Assembly: GCA_002432425.1 (NCBI GenBank)
Contig: DJEL01000035.1
Span: forward strand, 7,733 to 15,578
Length of the DNA: 7,846 nt
Direction of reading: 5' to 3'
From: Lachnospiraceae bacterium UBA5899
GTDB lineage: Bacteria; Bacillota; Clostridia; Lachnospirales; Lachnospiraceae
In this document: piece after piece, positions 1 through 7,043 of the stretch
How the letters are laid out: every line of letters starts with the position of its first letter
How positions within the stretch are numbered: the stretch's first letter is position 1
Program-made: the position numbers and the translations under genes
The notes under the pieces: generated by a model
Seen by the model: the letters and a program-made list of their open reading frames with translations, nothing else
Database searches by the model: none
What the model was told of the DNA's origin: nothing

Positions 1-2061
1 AACAGAGACAACCGAAACGGCCAGGGCGGTGACAGACCTTCCTACGGCAATCGTGACAACCGTAACGGTGCCGGAAGAGACGGCGGATTCCGCAAACCCG
101 GCCAGAGCGGCAGCAAGGGCTTTGCTCCCGAAACAACCGCTAAGGATGCTGAGAAGCACAGAGACGAAGAAAAGCGCCGTATCAGCCAGGAGAAGGATAA
201 ACGTTCCCGCAAGGACTTCATGTATGAAGAAGAGGAACAGTTAAAGAACAAGCCCGGCAGATTTATCAAACCGGAAAAGAAGAAGGAAGAAGCAGCCGAA
301 GAAGTCATCAAGGTTATCGTACTGCCCGAAACCATCACCATCAAGGACCTGGCAGACAAGATGAAGGTGCAGTCTTCCGCTATTATCAAGAAGCTCTTCT
401 TAGAGGGCAAAATGGTTACCGTAAACCAGGAAATCTCCTATGAAGAAGCCGAAAACATCGCCATGGAATACGACATTCTCTGTGAAAAGGAAGTCAAGGT
501 CGATGTTATCGAAGAACTCTTAAAAGAGGATGATGAAGACGATGAAAATCTGGTTTCCCGTCCTCCCGTTATCTGCGTTATGGGTCACGTTGACCACGGT
601 AAAACATCCCTTCTGGATGCCATCCGTAAGACCAACGTCACCGACAGGGAAGCAGGCGGTATTACCCAGCATATCGGTGCTTACACCGTATCCATCAACG
701 ACAGAAAGATTACCTTCCTCGATACACCCGGACACGAAGCATTTACCGCCATGCGTATGCGTGGTGCCAATGCAACGGATATTGCCATTCTGGTAGTAGC
801 AGCCGACGATGGCGTTATGCCCCAGACAGTGGAGGCAATTAACCATGCCAAGGCAGCCGGCATTGAAATCATCGTGGCTGTCAACAAGATTGATAAGCCC
901 AATGCCAATGTGGACCGTGTAAAGCAGGAACTTACCGAATACGAACTGATTCCGGTAGACTGGGGCGGAACCACAGAATTTGTACCCGTATCCGCAAAAT
1001 CCGGTGAAGGTATCGAAGATTTGCTGGAAACCATTCTGCTTACCGCGGATATTCTGGAATTAAAAGCAAATCCTAACAGAAAGGCAAGAGGTCTTGTTAT
1101 CGAGGCTGAGTTGGATAAGGGACGCGGTCCCGTTGCCACCATTCTGGTACAGAAGGGTACCCTGCATGTGGGTGACTTTATTTCCGCAGGCGCAAGCCAC
1201 GGTAAAGTACGTGCCATGATTGACGACAAGGGCAGAAGAGTAAAAGAAGCAGGACCTTCCACTCCTGTGGAAATCTTAGGTCTTAACGATGTACCCAGTG
1301 CTGGTGAAGTATTCCTGGCACATGACAATGATAAAACAGCGAAATCCTTTGCCGATACCTATCTTGAGCAGAACAAGGAGAAGAAGCTGGAAGAAACCAA
1401 GAGCAAGATGTCTCTGGATGATTTGTTCTCCCAGATTCAGGAAGGCAGCTTAAAGGAACTGAACCTGATTGTAAAGGCTGACGTTCAGGGTAGTGTGGAG
1501 GCTGTTAAGCAGAGTCTGCTTAAGCTTTCCAACGAAGAAGTTGTGGTAAAATGCATCCATGGCGGTGTAGGTGCCATCAACGAATCCGACGTTATGCTGG
1601 CAAGCGCATCCTCCGCAATTATCATCGGCTTCAACGTACGTCCTGACGCAACCGCAAAGGCAACCGCCGAAAGAGAAGGCGTGGATATCCGTCTGTACAA
1701 GGTCATTTATCAGGCTATTGAGGATATCGAAGCAGCCATGAAGGGTATGCTTGACCCCGTATTTGAGGAAAAGGTTATCGGCCATGCGGAAGTTCGTCAG
1801 ATTTTCAAGGCATCCGCAGTGGGCAACATTGCCGGTTCCTATGTGCAGGACGGTGTCTTCCAGAGAGGCTGCAAAGTTCGTATTTTCAGAGCCGGCGAGC
1901 AGATTTACGAAGGCGAGTTAGCATCCTTAAAGAGATTCAAGGATGATGTAAAGGAAGTAAAAGCAGGCTACGAGTGTGGTCTGGTATTTGACGGCTTCGA
2001 CAAGATGCAGGAGCTTGATATCGTAGAAGCTTACATCATGGTTGAAGTACCCAGACAGTAG
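1..2061 (+). CDS. infB: Translation initiation factor IF-2, 5'-truncated by window edge
   Basis: IF-2 is the GTPase that brings initiator fMet-tRNA to the 30S subunit and promotes 50S joining in the cytoplasm. The frame is open from base 1, so the true start lies upstream; the ATG at 220 is internal. In visible numbering (686 residues), residues 1-45 are a low-complexity Arg/Gly/Asn/Asp-rich linker, followed by a charged Lys/Glu stretch. The IF2_N domain covers about 102-160. The G domain has G1 GHVDHGKT (195-202), G3 DTPGH (241-245), G4 NKID (295-298) and G5 SAK (331-333). Domains II, III and the C-terminal fMet-tRNA-binding part follow to the normal end, VEVPRQ. All GTPase motifs are intact. 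It is the first visible gene of the operon; rbfA begins 13 bases after its stop. Identity is certain; only the missing N-terminal length is unknown. Confidence 0.98.
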   Translation, partial: NRDNRNGQGGDRPSYGNRDNRNGAGRDGGFRKPGQSGSKGFAPETTAKDAEKHRDEEKRRISQEKDKRSRKDFMYEEEEQLKNKPGRFIKPEKKKEEAAEEVIKVIVLPETITIKDLADKMKVQSSAIIKKLFLEGKMVTVNQEISYEEAENIAMEYDILCEKEVKVDVIEELLKEDDEDDENLVSRPPVICVMGHVDHGKTSLLDAIRKTNVTDREAGGITQHIGAYTVSINDRKITFLDTPGHEAFTAMRMRGANATDIAILVVAADDGVMPQTVEAINHAKAAGIEIIVAVNKIDKPNANVDRVKQELTEYELIPVDWGGTTEFVPVSAKSGEGIEDLLETILLTADILELKANPNRKARGLVIEAELDKGRGPVATILVQKGTLHVGDFISAGASHGKVRAMIDDKGRRVKEAGPSTPVEILGLNDVPSAGEVFLAHDNDKTAKSFADTYLEQNKEKKLEETKSKMSLDDLFSQIQEGSLKELNLIVKADVQGSVEAVKQSLLKLSNEEVVVKCIHGGVGAINESDVMLASASSAIIIGFNVRPDATAKATAEREGVDIRLYKVIYQAIEDIEAAMKGMLDPVFEEKVIGHAEVRQIFKASAVGNIAGSYVQDGVFQRGCKVRIFRAGEQIYEGELASLKRFKDDVKEVKAGYECGLVFDGFDKMQELDIVEAYIMVEVPRQ

Positions 2062-2074
2062 TGTGAGGTTAATT

Positions 2075-2443
2075 ATGAGAAAAAACAACGTGAAGAATAC
2101 CCGTATTAACGGGGAAGTGCAGCGCGTTTTGGCGGAAGTTATCCGGGGAGAAATCAAAGATCCCCGGATTTGTCCGCTTACAAGTGTCGTTGCGGTAGAA
2201 GTGGCTCCCGACCTTAAAACCTGCAAGGCATGGATTAGTGTCCTTGGGGATGAAGAGGCGAGAGAAAACACCTATAAAGGCTTAAAGAGCGCAGAAGGTT
2301 ACATCCGTAACCGCCTTGCCAAGACCATCAATCTGCGCAATACACCGGAAATTACATTTATCATGGACCAGTCCATTGAGTACGGTGTCAATATGTCCAG
2401 GAAGATTGATGAAGTCATGGAAGAACAGAACGGGAAGGCATAA
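2075..2443 (+). CDS. rbfA: 30S ribosome-binding factor A
   Basis: RbfA binds immature 30S subunits near the 16S rRNA 5' helix and assists late maturation, notably in the cold. The 122-residue product has the family's usual length and its KH-like fold. Visible features are the N-terminal helix with RINGEVQRVLAEVIRGEIKDPR, interrupted here at I23 for brevity, the strand WISVLG, the A-x-G kink AEG (73-75) before YIRNRLA, and a final strand ending YGVNMSRKIDEVM. I chose ATG 2075 because GAGG (2065-2068) lies 6 bases upstream and MRKNNVKNTR matches RbfA N-termini. An in-frame TTG at 2042 would overlap infB and add a non-RbfA extension. It sits between infB and nrnA, as is standard in Firmicutes. 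Confidence 0.96.
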   Translation: MRKNNVKNTRINGEVQRVLAEVIRGEIKDPRICPLTSVVAVEVAPDLKTCKAWISVLGDEEARENTYKGLKSAEGYIRNRLAKTINLRNTPEITFIMDQSIEYGVNMSRKIDEVMEEQNGKA

Positions 2444-2447
2444 GGCT

Positions 2448-3398
2448 ATGGATATTTTACAGGAGTGCAGTGGGGCAAAGGTCATCGGTATCAGTGCCCA
2501 TGTTAGACCGGATGGAGATGCCATAGGCTCCGGCATGGCATTGTATCTGTTTTTGAAAAAGAAAATGCCGGGAGCAAAAATTCACTGGTATTTAGAGAGC
2601 ATACCCGATGGATTTACCCATCTTACCCATTTGTCCGAAGCGGATACGGAATACCGGAAAGAAGAGCATTTTGACGTATTCTTTGCACTGGATACCAATG
2701 CGGAGAGACTGGGCGGAGCGGAAGAATTTTTCAAATGTGCGGCAAAAAAAGTGCATATTGACCATCATATCAGCAATGTGCCCGGCTGCGGGGACGTGAA
2801 TTTAGTAGTGCCCGACGCCAGCTCGACGGCAGAGGTGCTTTACGGCTTAATTCCCAAAGAGGATATGGATGTGGAAATCGCTACGGCGCTCTATACCGGC
2901 ATTATTCACGACACCGGTGTGTTCCAGTACACCAACACTTCCCCTAAGACCATGCAAATCGGCGCAGAACTGATTGGCTACGGCTTTCCTTTTGCACAAA
3001 TTATAGAGGAAAGCTTTTACCAGAAGACTTATCTGCAGACCCAGGTACTGGGAAGAGCCCTGATTGAAAGCATCCGTTTTATGGACGGACAGTGTATTTT
3101 CAGTTGCGTGGATCAGGAAAAAATGGCATTTTACGGAGCAAGACCCTCTGATTTGGACGGCATTGTCAACCAGCTCAGAAACATTGCCGGCGTGCACTGT
3201 GCGATTTTTATTTACGAAAAAGAACACATGGTATACAAGGTCAGCATGCGCTCCGATGAATATGTGGATGTAGCAAAGGTAGCATCCTTCTTCGGCGGCG
3301 GCGGACATGTCCGGGCGGCGGGCTGCACCATCCGCGGCACCATGCATGACGTGATTAACAACCTGTCCGGGCAGATTGCGTTGCAGTTGGAACAGTAG
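2448..3398 (+). CDS. nrnA: DHH/DHHA1 phosphoesterase, bifunctional oligoribonuclease/pAp phosphatase (NrnA type)
   Basis: NrnA-type enzymes degrade 2-5 nt nanoRNAs and dephosphorylate pAp to AMP; some also cleave the pApA formed from c-di-AMP. The 316-residue protein has the full set of metal ligands: H18, D22 and D24 in HVRPDGDAIGS, D82 in LDTN, the DHH signature D105-H106-H107, and D155 in HDTGVFQYTNTS. The C-terminal DHHA1 substrate-binding motif GGGGH is at 283-287, followed by VRAAG. I chose ATG 2448 because GGAAGG (2433-2438) lies 9 bases upstream, the gap to the rbfA stop is only 4 bases, and MDILQECSGAKVIGISAH fits family N-termini. A longer frame from 2316 would run through rbfA. Tight spacing suggests translational coupling with rbfA. 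The exact substrate preference cannot be read from sequence. Confidence 0.93.
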   Translation: MDILQECSGAKVIGISAHVRPDGDAIGSGMALYLFLKKKMPGAKIHWYLESIPDGFTHLTHLSEADTEYRKEEHFDVFFALDTNAERLGGAEEFFKCAAKKVHIDHHISNVPGCGDVNLVVPDASSTAEVLYGLIPKEDMDVEIATALYTGIIHDTGVFQYTNTSPKTMQIGAELIGYGFPFAQIIEESFYQKTYLQTQVLGRALIESIRFMDGQCIFSCVDQEKMAFYGARPSDLDGIVNQLRNIAGVHCAIFIYEKEHMVYKVSMRSDEYVDVAKVASFFGGGGHVRAAGCTIRGTMHDVINNLSGQIALQLEQ

Positions 3399-3436
3399 TG
3401 CGGGTAAAAACAGGACAGGAAAGGGAGGGAAAAGCA

Positions 3437-4348
3437 ATGTACAACGGCATTATCAATATTTATAAGGAAAAAGGCTTTACCTCCCATGATGTGGTAGCCA
3501 AGATGCGGGGAATACTCAGACAGAAAAAAATCGGACATACCGGCACCCTTGACCCGGATGCCACCGGTGTACTGCCGGTGTGCTTAGGCAGCGCGACCAA
3601 ACTCTGCGACATGCTGACGGACCGGGATAAGGAATACGAAGCGGTAATGCAGCTTGGCATTTCCACGGATACCCAGGATTTGTCGGGAGAGGTGCTAAAG
3701 GAGTGTCCCGTCACGGTAACGGAAGAAGAAGTACGAAATGCCATTCTTTCTTTTATCGGGGACTATGACCAGATTCCACCCATGTATTCCGCACTAAAGG
3801 TCAACGGCAAAAAGCTTTACGAACTGGCGAGAGCCGGCAAGGAAGTGGAGCGTCAGCCCAGACCGGTTACCATTTACGATATAACCATTTTGGATATGAA
3901 ACTGCCGGAAGTGACCTTCCGGGTATCCTGTTCCAAGGGTACTTATATCCGGACACTCTGTTATGACATCGGCGTAAAATGCGGATGCCTTGCCGCCATG
4001 AAAAGCTTAAAGCGCATCAAGGCGGGAGTATTTAGGGAAGAGAGCGCTATCACCCTGGCAGAACTGGAAAAATTGCGGGATGAAGAAAGAGTCGGCGAGG
4101 TTGTGGTGCACGTGGACCATTTTTTTGAGGAACTGGTGCCGGTGCATATCCCGGACGAATTTATAAAGTATATCAAAAACGGCAATTCCTTTTATCCGCA
4201 GCAGATAAAGGAGCGGAGAATGTTCGGAGACGGCGAAGAGGTGCGTGTCTATGATGAGGCAGGCAGATTTTACGGCGTCTATACTATGAAACGGCAGGAA
4301 GGCCGTTTCGTACCGAAAAAGATGTTTCTGGAAAACGAACTGAAGTAA
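3437..4348 (+). CDS. truB: tRNA pseudouridine(55) synthase TruB
   Basis: TruB converts U55 in the T-loop of elongator tRNAs to pseudouridine. The 303-residue protein has the catalytic motif GHTGTLDPDATG (33-44) with nucleophile D39, the YSALK block (117-121), and SKGTYIRTL (166-174), the other conserved active-site motif. A C-terminal PUA-like RNA-binding region covers about 238-300. The start is ATG 3437, because GGGAGG (3423-3428) sits 8 bases upstream and MYNGIINIYKEKGFTSHDV matches TruB N-termini. A GTG at 3398 overlapping the nrnA stop would add 13 unlikely residues. The 38-base gap to nrnA contains only the ribosome binding site, so the genes are probably co-transcribed. Nothing is missing or unusual. 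Confidence 0.97.
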   Translation: MYNGIINIYKEKGFTSHDVVAKMRGILRQKKIGHTGTLDPDATGVLPVCLGSATKLCDMLTDRDKEYEAVMQLGISTDTQDLSGEVLKECPVTVTEEEVRNAILSFIGDYDQIPPMYSALKVNGKKLYELARAGKEVERQPRPVTIYDITILDMKLPEVTFRVSCSKGTYIRTLCYDIGVKCGCLAAMKSLKRIKAGVFREESAITLAELEKLRDEERVGEVVVHVDHFFEELVPVHIPDEFIKYIKNGNSFYPQQIKERRMFGDGEEVRVYDEAGRFYGVYTMKRQEGRFVPKKMFLENELK

Positions 4349-4407
4349 CGGATGCGGACACAGCAAGTGTGAAAGCAATCTGAAGATTTGGATGGAGAAA
4401 TACAGCA

Positions 4408-5334
4408 ATGGAAATCATTACCGGTACAGCGGATTTTTATATTAATGATGAGACAGCAGTGGCAATCGGAAAATTTGACGGTGTGCACATCGGGCACCGG
4501 GCGCTTCTTGACGAAATCCTGAAGCAGAAGGAGAACGGCAAAAAAGCATGCGTCTTTACCTTCGACCCTTCACCGGCTGTTTTCTTCGGTGACGGTAAGG
4601 AAAAACAGCTCACCACCAGAGAGGAAAAGAGAGAAATCTTTGAACGTCTGGGAATAGATATTTTAGTGGAATATCCCTTAAACCGTAAGGTGGCGGATAT
4701 GGCGCCCCGGGATTTTGTGGTAAATGTGCTTTGCAACCGCATCAATGCCGTTTATGTGGCGGCGGGCAGTGACCTTTCTTTCGGACGAAGAGGAGAAGGC
4801 AATGCAGCACTTTTAAGGATTCTGGCACCGGAATGCGGTATGACGGTGAAAATTATTGACAAGCTTTTGTATGAAGGCAGGGAAATCAGCTCCACCTATG
4901 TGCGGGAAACACTGGAAAAGGGTGATATGCGCCTGACGGAGATACTGCTTGGCGAAGCCTATTTTATCTGCGGCAAGGTTACACACGGCAGACAGCTTGG
5001 ACGTACTCTGGGGATGCCGACCTTAAACCTGATTCCGGATGAGAGCAAAATGCTGCCGCCGAGAGGCGTTTATTACTCCGGTGTTATGATACGGAACCGC
5101 TACTACAGTTCCATTACCAATATCGGGTACAAGCCCACCATCGAGCAGGACAAGCCGGTGATGTGTGCGGAAACCTATGTGTATGACTTTGACGAGGATA
5201 TTTACGGCGAGGATATTTCCGTATATCTTTACGAATTCCGCCGCCCCGAGCAGAAATTTGCCGGCATTGAGGCACTGAAAGAACAGATGCAGAAAGACAT
5301 TGCCGCCGGCAGAGAATATGCGAAGGAAAAATAA
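4408..5334 (+). CDS. ribF: Bifunctional riboflavin kinase/FAD synthetase
   Basis: RibF phosphorylates riboflavin to FMN and then adenylylates FMN to FAD. The 308-residue length is typical. The N-terminal nucleotidyltransferase domain (about 1-175) shows GKFDGVHIGH (21-30); most family members have N where this one has K22. It also shows the second nucleotide-binding motif SSTYVRE (161-167). The riboflavin kinase domain begins at about 185, with GKVTHGRQLGRTLGMPTLNL (189-208) including the P-T-x-N metal/ATP motif. The likely catalytic glutamate is E255 in AETYVYDFD. GGAG (4394-4397) lies 10 bases before the ATG. It follows truB after 59 bases with no convincing terminator, so it is probably the last gene of the infB operon. 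No terminator follows it before the next promoter. Confidence 0.97.
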   Translation: MEIITGTADFYINDETAVAIGKFDGVHIGHRALLDEILKQKENGKKACVFTFDPSPAVFFGDGKEKQLTTREEKREIFERLGIDILVEYPLNRKVADMAPRDFVVNVLCNRINAVYVAAGSDLSFGRRGEGNAALLRILAPECGMTVKIIDKLLYEGREISSTYVRETLEKGDMRLTEILLGEAYFICGKVTHGRQLGRTLGMPTLNLIPDESKMLPPRGVYYSGVMIRNRYYSSITNIGYKPTIEQDKPVMCAETYVYDFDEDIYGEDISVYLYEFRRPEQKFAGIEALKEQMQKDIAAGREYAKEK

Positions 5335-5373
5335 AATTGGAAAAAATTAATAAGTTTCTTTATGTCCAGACGG

Positions 5374-5402
5374 TTGACGCGGGAAAAAGGGATTGCTATA
5401 AT
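5374..5402 (+). promoter_or_regulatory. Strong sigma-A promoter for the NlpC/P60 gene
   Basis: The -35 box TTGACG (5374-5379) and -10 box TATAAT (5397-5402) are separated by exactly 17 bases. TGC directly before the -10 box makes an extended -10. The start site is predicted at about 5409, giving a leader of roughly 100 bases before the ATG at 5507. This implies that the hydrolase can be expressed independently of the upstream ribosome-biogenesis operon. Confidence 0.85.
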
Positions 5403-5407
5403 AAATC

Positions 5408-5424
5408 CGTAACAAAGATGTAAC
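5408..5424 (+). promoter_or_regulatory. Candidate WalR-type operator (11-bp direct repeat)
   Basis: CGTAAC (5408-5413) and TGTAAC (5419-5424) form a direct repeat with a 5-base gap. This matches the known WalR/YycF box, TGTWAH-N5-TGTWAH, at 11 of 12 defined positions. A further TGTAAC half-site is at 5451-5456, 32 bases (about three helical turns) downstream of the second copy. WalR controls many cell-wall hydrolase genes in Firmicutes, and the next gene is one. The repeat lies on the predicted transcription start, which suggests repression or a roadblock. A related OmpR-family regulator such as PhoP could use a similar site. Confidence 0.45.
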
Positions 5425-5442
5425 AATTAACACGGATATGGC

Positions 5443-5478
5443 AACCGGGATGTAACAACCAAGAGGTTATGCCCGGTT
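5443..5478 (+). promoter_or_regulatory. Leader hairpin, possible attenuator, 5' of the NlpC/P60 gene
   Basis: AACCGGG (5443-5449) pairs perfectly with CCCGGTT (5472-5478). After one bulged A (5450), TGTAAC (5451-5456) pairs with GTTATG (5466-5471), including two G-U pairs. This leaves a 9-base loop. The 13-bp stem ends in a short run of T (5477-5480), so it resembles a weak intrinsic terminator. It lies between the promoter and the start codon. It could attenuate the hydrolase transcript, end read-through from ribF, or stabilise the 5' end. I do not recognise a known riboswitch class. Confidence 0.5.
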
Positions 5479-5506
5479 TTACGAAGGGACTTACAGGTTA
5501 AATTAG

Positions 5507-6565
5507 ATGAACTACAATAGAAAAATAAACAAATTAGCTATAATCGGCGCCGTAGGATTTTTAGCAGCTGCTTCTCTTTCCAACCCGATGGAAAGTAAGG
5601 CAGCGGGAACGGTAGCCATAAATGATATTATGCCCACAGCGGGCGGTATTTTTGATTTGAAGCTGGACGAGGATTCCTGCTTAAAAGCAGCGGAGGCAAC
5701 CACGGAAGGCATGTACTGGGGCTATAACCATTTAGGAATTGCCGATGTAGAAACCGGCAACTTAAATGTCAGAGCCGTTCCTGCCACAGACGGTAAATTA
5801 GTGGGAAAGATGCCGAAAGGCTCTGCATGCGAAGTGGTGGAGATGAACGAGGACGGCACCTGGGCCCATATTAAGTCCGGTGATGTGGACGGCTATGTAA
5901 GCACCGAATATCTGTATACCGGCGCCGATGCCGGCATGAGAGCCTTGGAACTGGTACAGACGGTAGCAGTGGTAAATGCGGATGCCCTGAAAGTAAGAGA
6001 GCAGGCAAGCATGGATGCCACGGTTCTGACCTCCGTACCTAAGGGAGAGGAACTGGAAGTCGTTGAGCAGTTGGACGGCTGGGTAAAAGTATCCATCGAC
6101 GGAGAGGATGCTTACGTTTCCTACGATTATGTTACAGTAGAAGAAAAGCTGGATACAGCCGTAACCATGAGCGAACTTCTGTATGGTCAGGGCGTATCCG
6201 ATTTACGTGTAGATATCGTAGAGTATGCAAAACAGTTTTTGGGTAATAAGTATGTGTATGGCGGCAGCAGCCTTACCAAAGGAACGGACTGCTCCGGCTT
6301 TACCATGTCAGTATACAAGCACTTCGGCATCAGCCTGTCCCATTCTTCCAGAGCACAGGCGAACGAAGGAAAGAAGATTACGGCATCGGATTTACAGCCC
6401 GGTGACCTGATTTTCTACGGTGGAAGCTCAGGCTCCATCAATCATGTGGCAATGTATATCGGCGGCGGCAAGGTTATTCATGCATCCAGCCCCAAGACCG
6501 GCATCAAGATATCCAATTACACCTATCGTACACCGGTGAAATATGTAAGCATTATCAAGGAATAA
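5507..6565 (+). CDS. Exported SH3b-SH3b-NlpC/P60 peptidoglycan endopeptidase
   Basis: This is a secreted cysteine peptidase (C40 family) expected to cut peptidoglycan stem peptides, typically at gamma-D-Glu-diamino acid bonds, during growth or cell separation. The 352 residues begin with a Sec signal peptide (basic MNYNRKINK, then a hydrophobic core) with likely cleavage after A32 in ESKA-AG. Two bacterial SH3 domains follow, at about 75-137 (N-L-N-V-R at 85-89, GYVSTEYL 129-136) and about 152-212 (A-L-K-V-R at 160-164, AYVS 202-205). The NlpC/P60 domain covers about 235-352. It has catalytic C262 in TDCSGF, H313 in NHVAMYIG and a third polar residue H325 in VIHASS, so it should be active. 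The ribosome binding site is weak (AGG 5495-5497). It has its own promoter, a WalR-like site and a leader hairpin upstream. Confidence 0.94.
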   Translation: MNYNRKINKLAIIGAVGFLAAASLSNPMESKAAGTVAINDIMPTAGGIFDLKLDEDSCLKAAEATTEGMYWGYNHLGIADVETGNLNVRAVPATDGKLVGKMPKGSACEVVEMNEDGTWAHIKSGDVDGYVSTEYLYTGADAGMRALELVQTVAVVNADALKVREQASMDATVLTSVPKGEELEVVEQLDGWVKVSIDGEDAYVSYDYVTVEEKLDTAVTMSELLYGQGVSDLRVDIVEYAKQFLGNKYVYGGSSLTKGTDCSGFTMSVYKHFGISLSHSSRAQANEGKKITASDLQPGDLIFYGGSSGSINHVAMYIGGGKVIHASSPKTGIKISNYTYRTPVKYVSIIKE

Positions 6566-6578
6566 CGGGAGTAAAGCA

Positions 6579-6596
6579 CGTTTCCCGGCGGAAACG
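6579..6596. promoter_or_regulatory. Perfect 7-bp palindrome upstream of the ArsR-family gene
   Basis: CGTTTCC (6579-6585) and GGAAACG (6590-6596) are exact inverted repeats around CGGC. They lie between the hydrolase stop and the ribosome binding site (AAAGGG, 6605-6610) of the metal-sensor gene. No T-run follows on either strand, so it is a poor terminator. An autoregulatory operator is plausible by position, but the sequence does not resemble the classical SmtB/CzrA 12-2-12 operator. No clear promoter is visible in this 50-base gap. Confidence 0.4.
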
Positions 6597-6615
6597 GATA
6601 AAAGAAAGGGCAAAT

Positions 6616-6966
6616 ATGGAACAGATACAAAATGGGTTTCTGCAGCTTTCCGAGAGCGCAGAGAAGGAAATTACCGAAACAATGCCACCCGAAGAAGAAA
6701 TGAACGACTTAGCGGATTTCTTCCGCATCTTCGGAGACGCCACCAGATTAAAAATCCTCTATGCACTGAAATTTTCGGAAATGTGCGTTCTCGATATTGC
6801 CCAGCTTTTAGGCATGTCCCAGTCGGCAATTTCCCACCAGCTCCGTGTCTTAAAACAGATGGATCTGGTGAAAAACAGAAGGGATGGCAAGACCATTTTC
6901 TATTCCCTTGCGGATGCACACATCGTGACCATCTTAAGCCAGGGTCTTGACCATATTGAAGAATAG
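6616..6966 (+). CDS. ArsR/SmtB-family metal-sensing repressor, probable Zn(II)/Cd(II)-type
   Basis: This is a dimeric winged-helix repressor that releases DNA when metal binds. The 116-residue length is typical. After an acidic N-terminus come FFRIFGDATRLKIL (35-48), the recognition region GMSQSAISHQLRVLKQM (66-82) and the wing RRDGKTIFYSL (88-98). Metal ligands line up with Synechococcus SmtB. C57 and D60 in EMCVLDIA correspond to C61 and D64 of the alpha3 site. D100, H102, H113 and E116, with spacing D-x-H-x10-H-x2-E at the very C-terminus, correspond to D104, H106, H117 and E120 of the alpha5 zinc site. There is no ArsR-type C-V-C motif, which argues against arsenic sensing. AAAGGG sits 5 bases before the ATG. 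No efflux pump or ATPase gene is adjacent downstream, where such a partner is often found. Confidence 0.9.
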   Translation: MEQIQNGFLQLSESAEKEITETMPPEEEMNDLADFFRIFGDATRLKILYALKFSEMCVLDIAQLLGMSQSAISHQLRVLKQMDLVKNRRDGKTIFYSLADAHIVTILSQGLDHIEE

Positions 6967-6988
6967 GGTCCAAAACAGAATTGTGAAT

Positions 6989-7027
6989 AAAAGCTCAAAT
7001 CTTATGAAAGTAGGATTTGAGCTTTTT
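6989..7027. terminator. Strong intrinsic terminator, probably bidirectional
   Basis: AAAAGCTCAAATC (6989-7001) pairs perfectly over 13 bp with its complement at 7014-7026. The loop is 12 bases, and a T-run at 7023-7027 follows. The A-run on the left arm gives a T-run on the opposite strand, so it may act both ways. It begins 22 bases after the ArsR-family stop codon and marks the end of the conserved block. Confidence 0.88.
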
Positions 7028-7043
7028 ACATTATCATATAAAA

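Noticed and set aside
681..1328. 215-residue minus-strand open frame inside infB
   Set aside because: It is antisense to the conserved IF-2 GTPase and domain II. Its composition is Ser/Thr/Pro-rich as expected of a complement reading, with no ribosome binding site or domain.
2042..2074. TTG start upstream for rbfA
   Set aside because: It overlaps infB, has no ribosome binding site and adds residues absent from RbfA. ATG 2075 has a good site.
3398..3436. GTG start for truB overlapping the nrnA stop
   Set aside because: It would add 13 charged residues that do not resemble TruB. GGGAGG is placed for ATG 3437.
2847..3437. 196-residue minus-strand open frame over nrnA
   Set aside because: It is fully antisense to a conserved gene with all catalytic motifs; it is a shadow of codon bias.
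4349..4407. Terminator or promoter between truB and ribF
   Set aside because: Only a 4-bp ACAC/GTGT stem without a T-run and no promoter boxes are visible, so read-through is assumed.
5409..5506. c-di-AMP (ydaO/yuaA) riboswitch upstream of the NlpC/P60 gene
   Set aside because: Such riboswitches often precede wall hydrolases, but this leader is only about 100 bases and I cannot find the conserved blocks. A covariance-model search would settle it.
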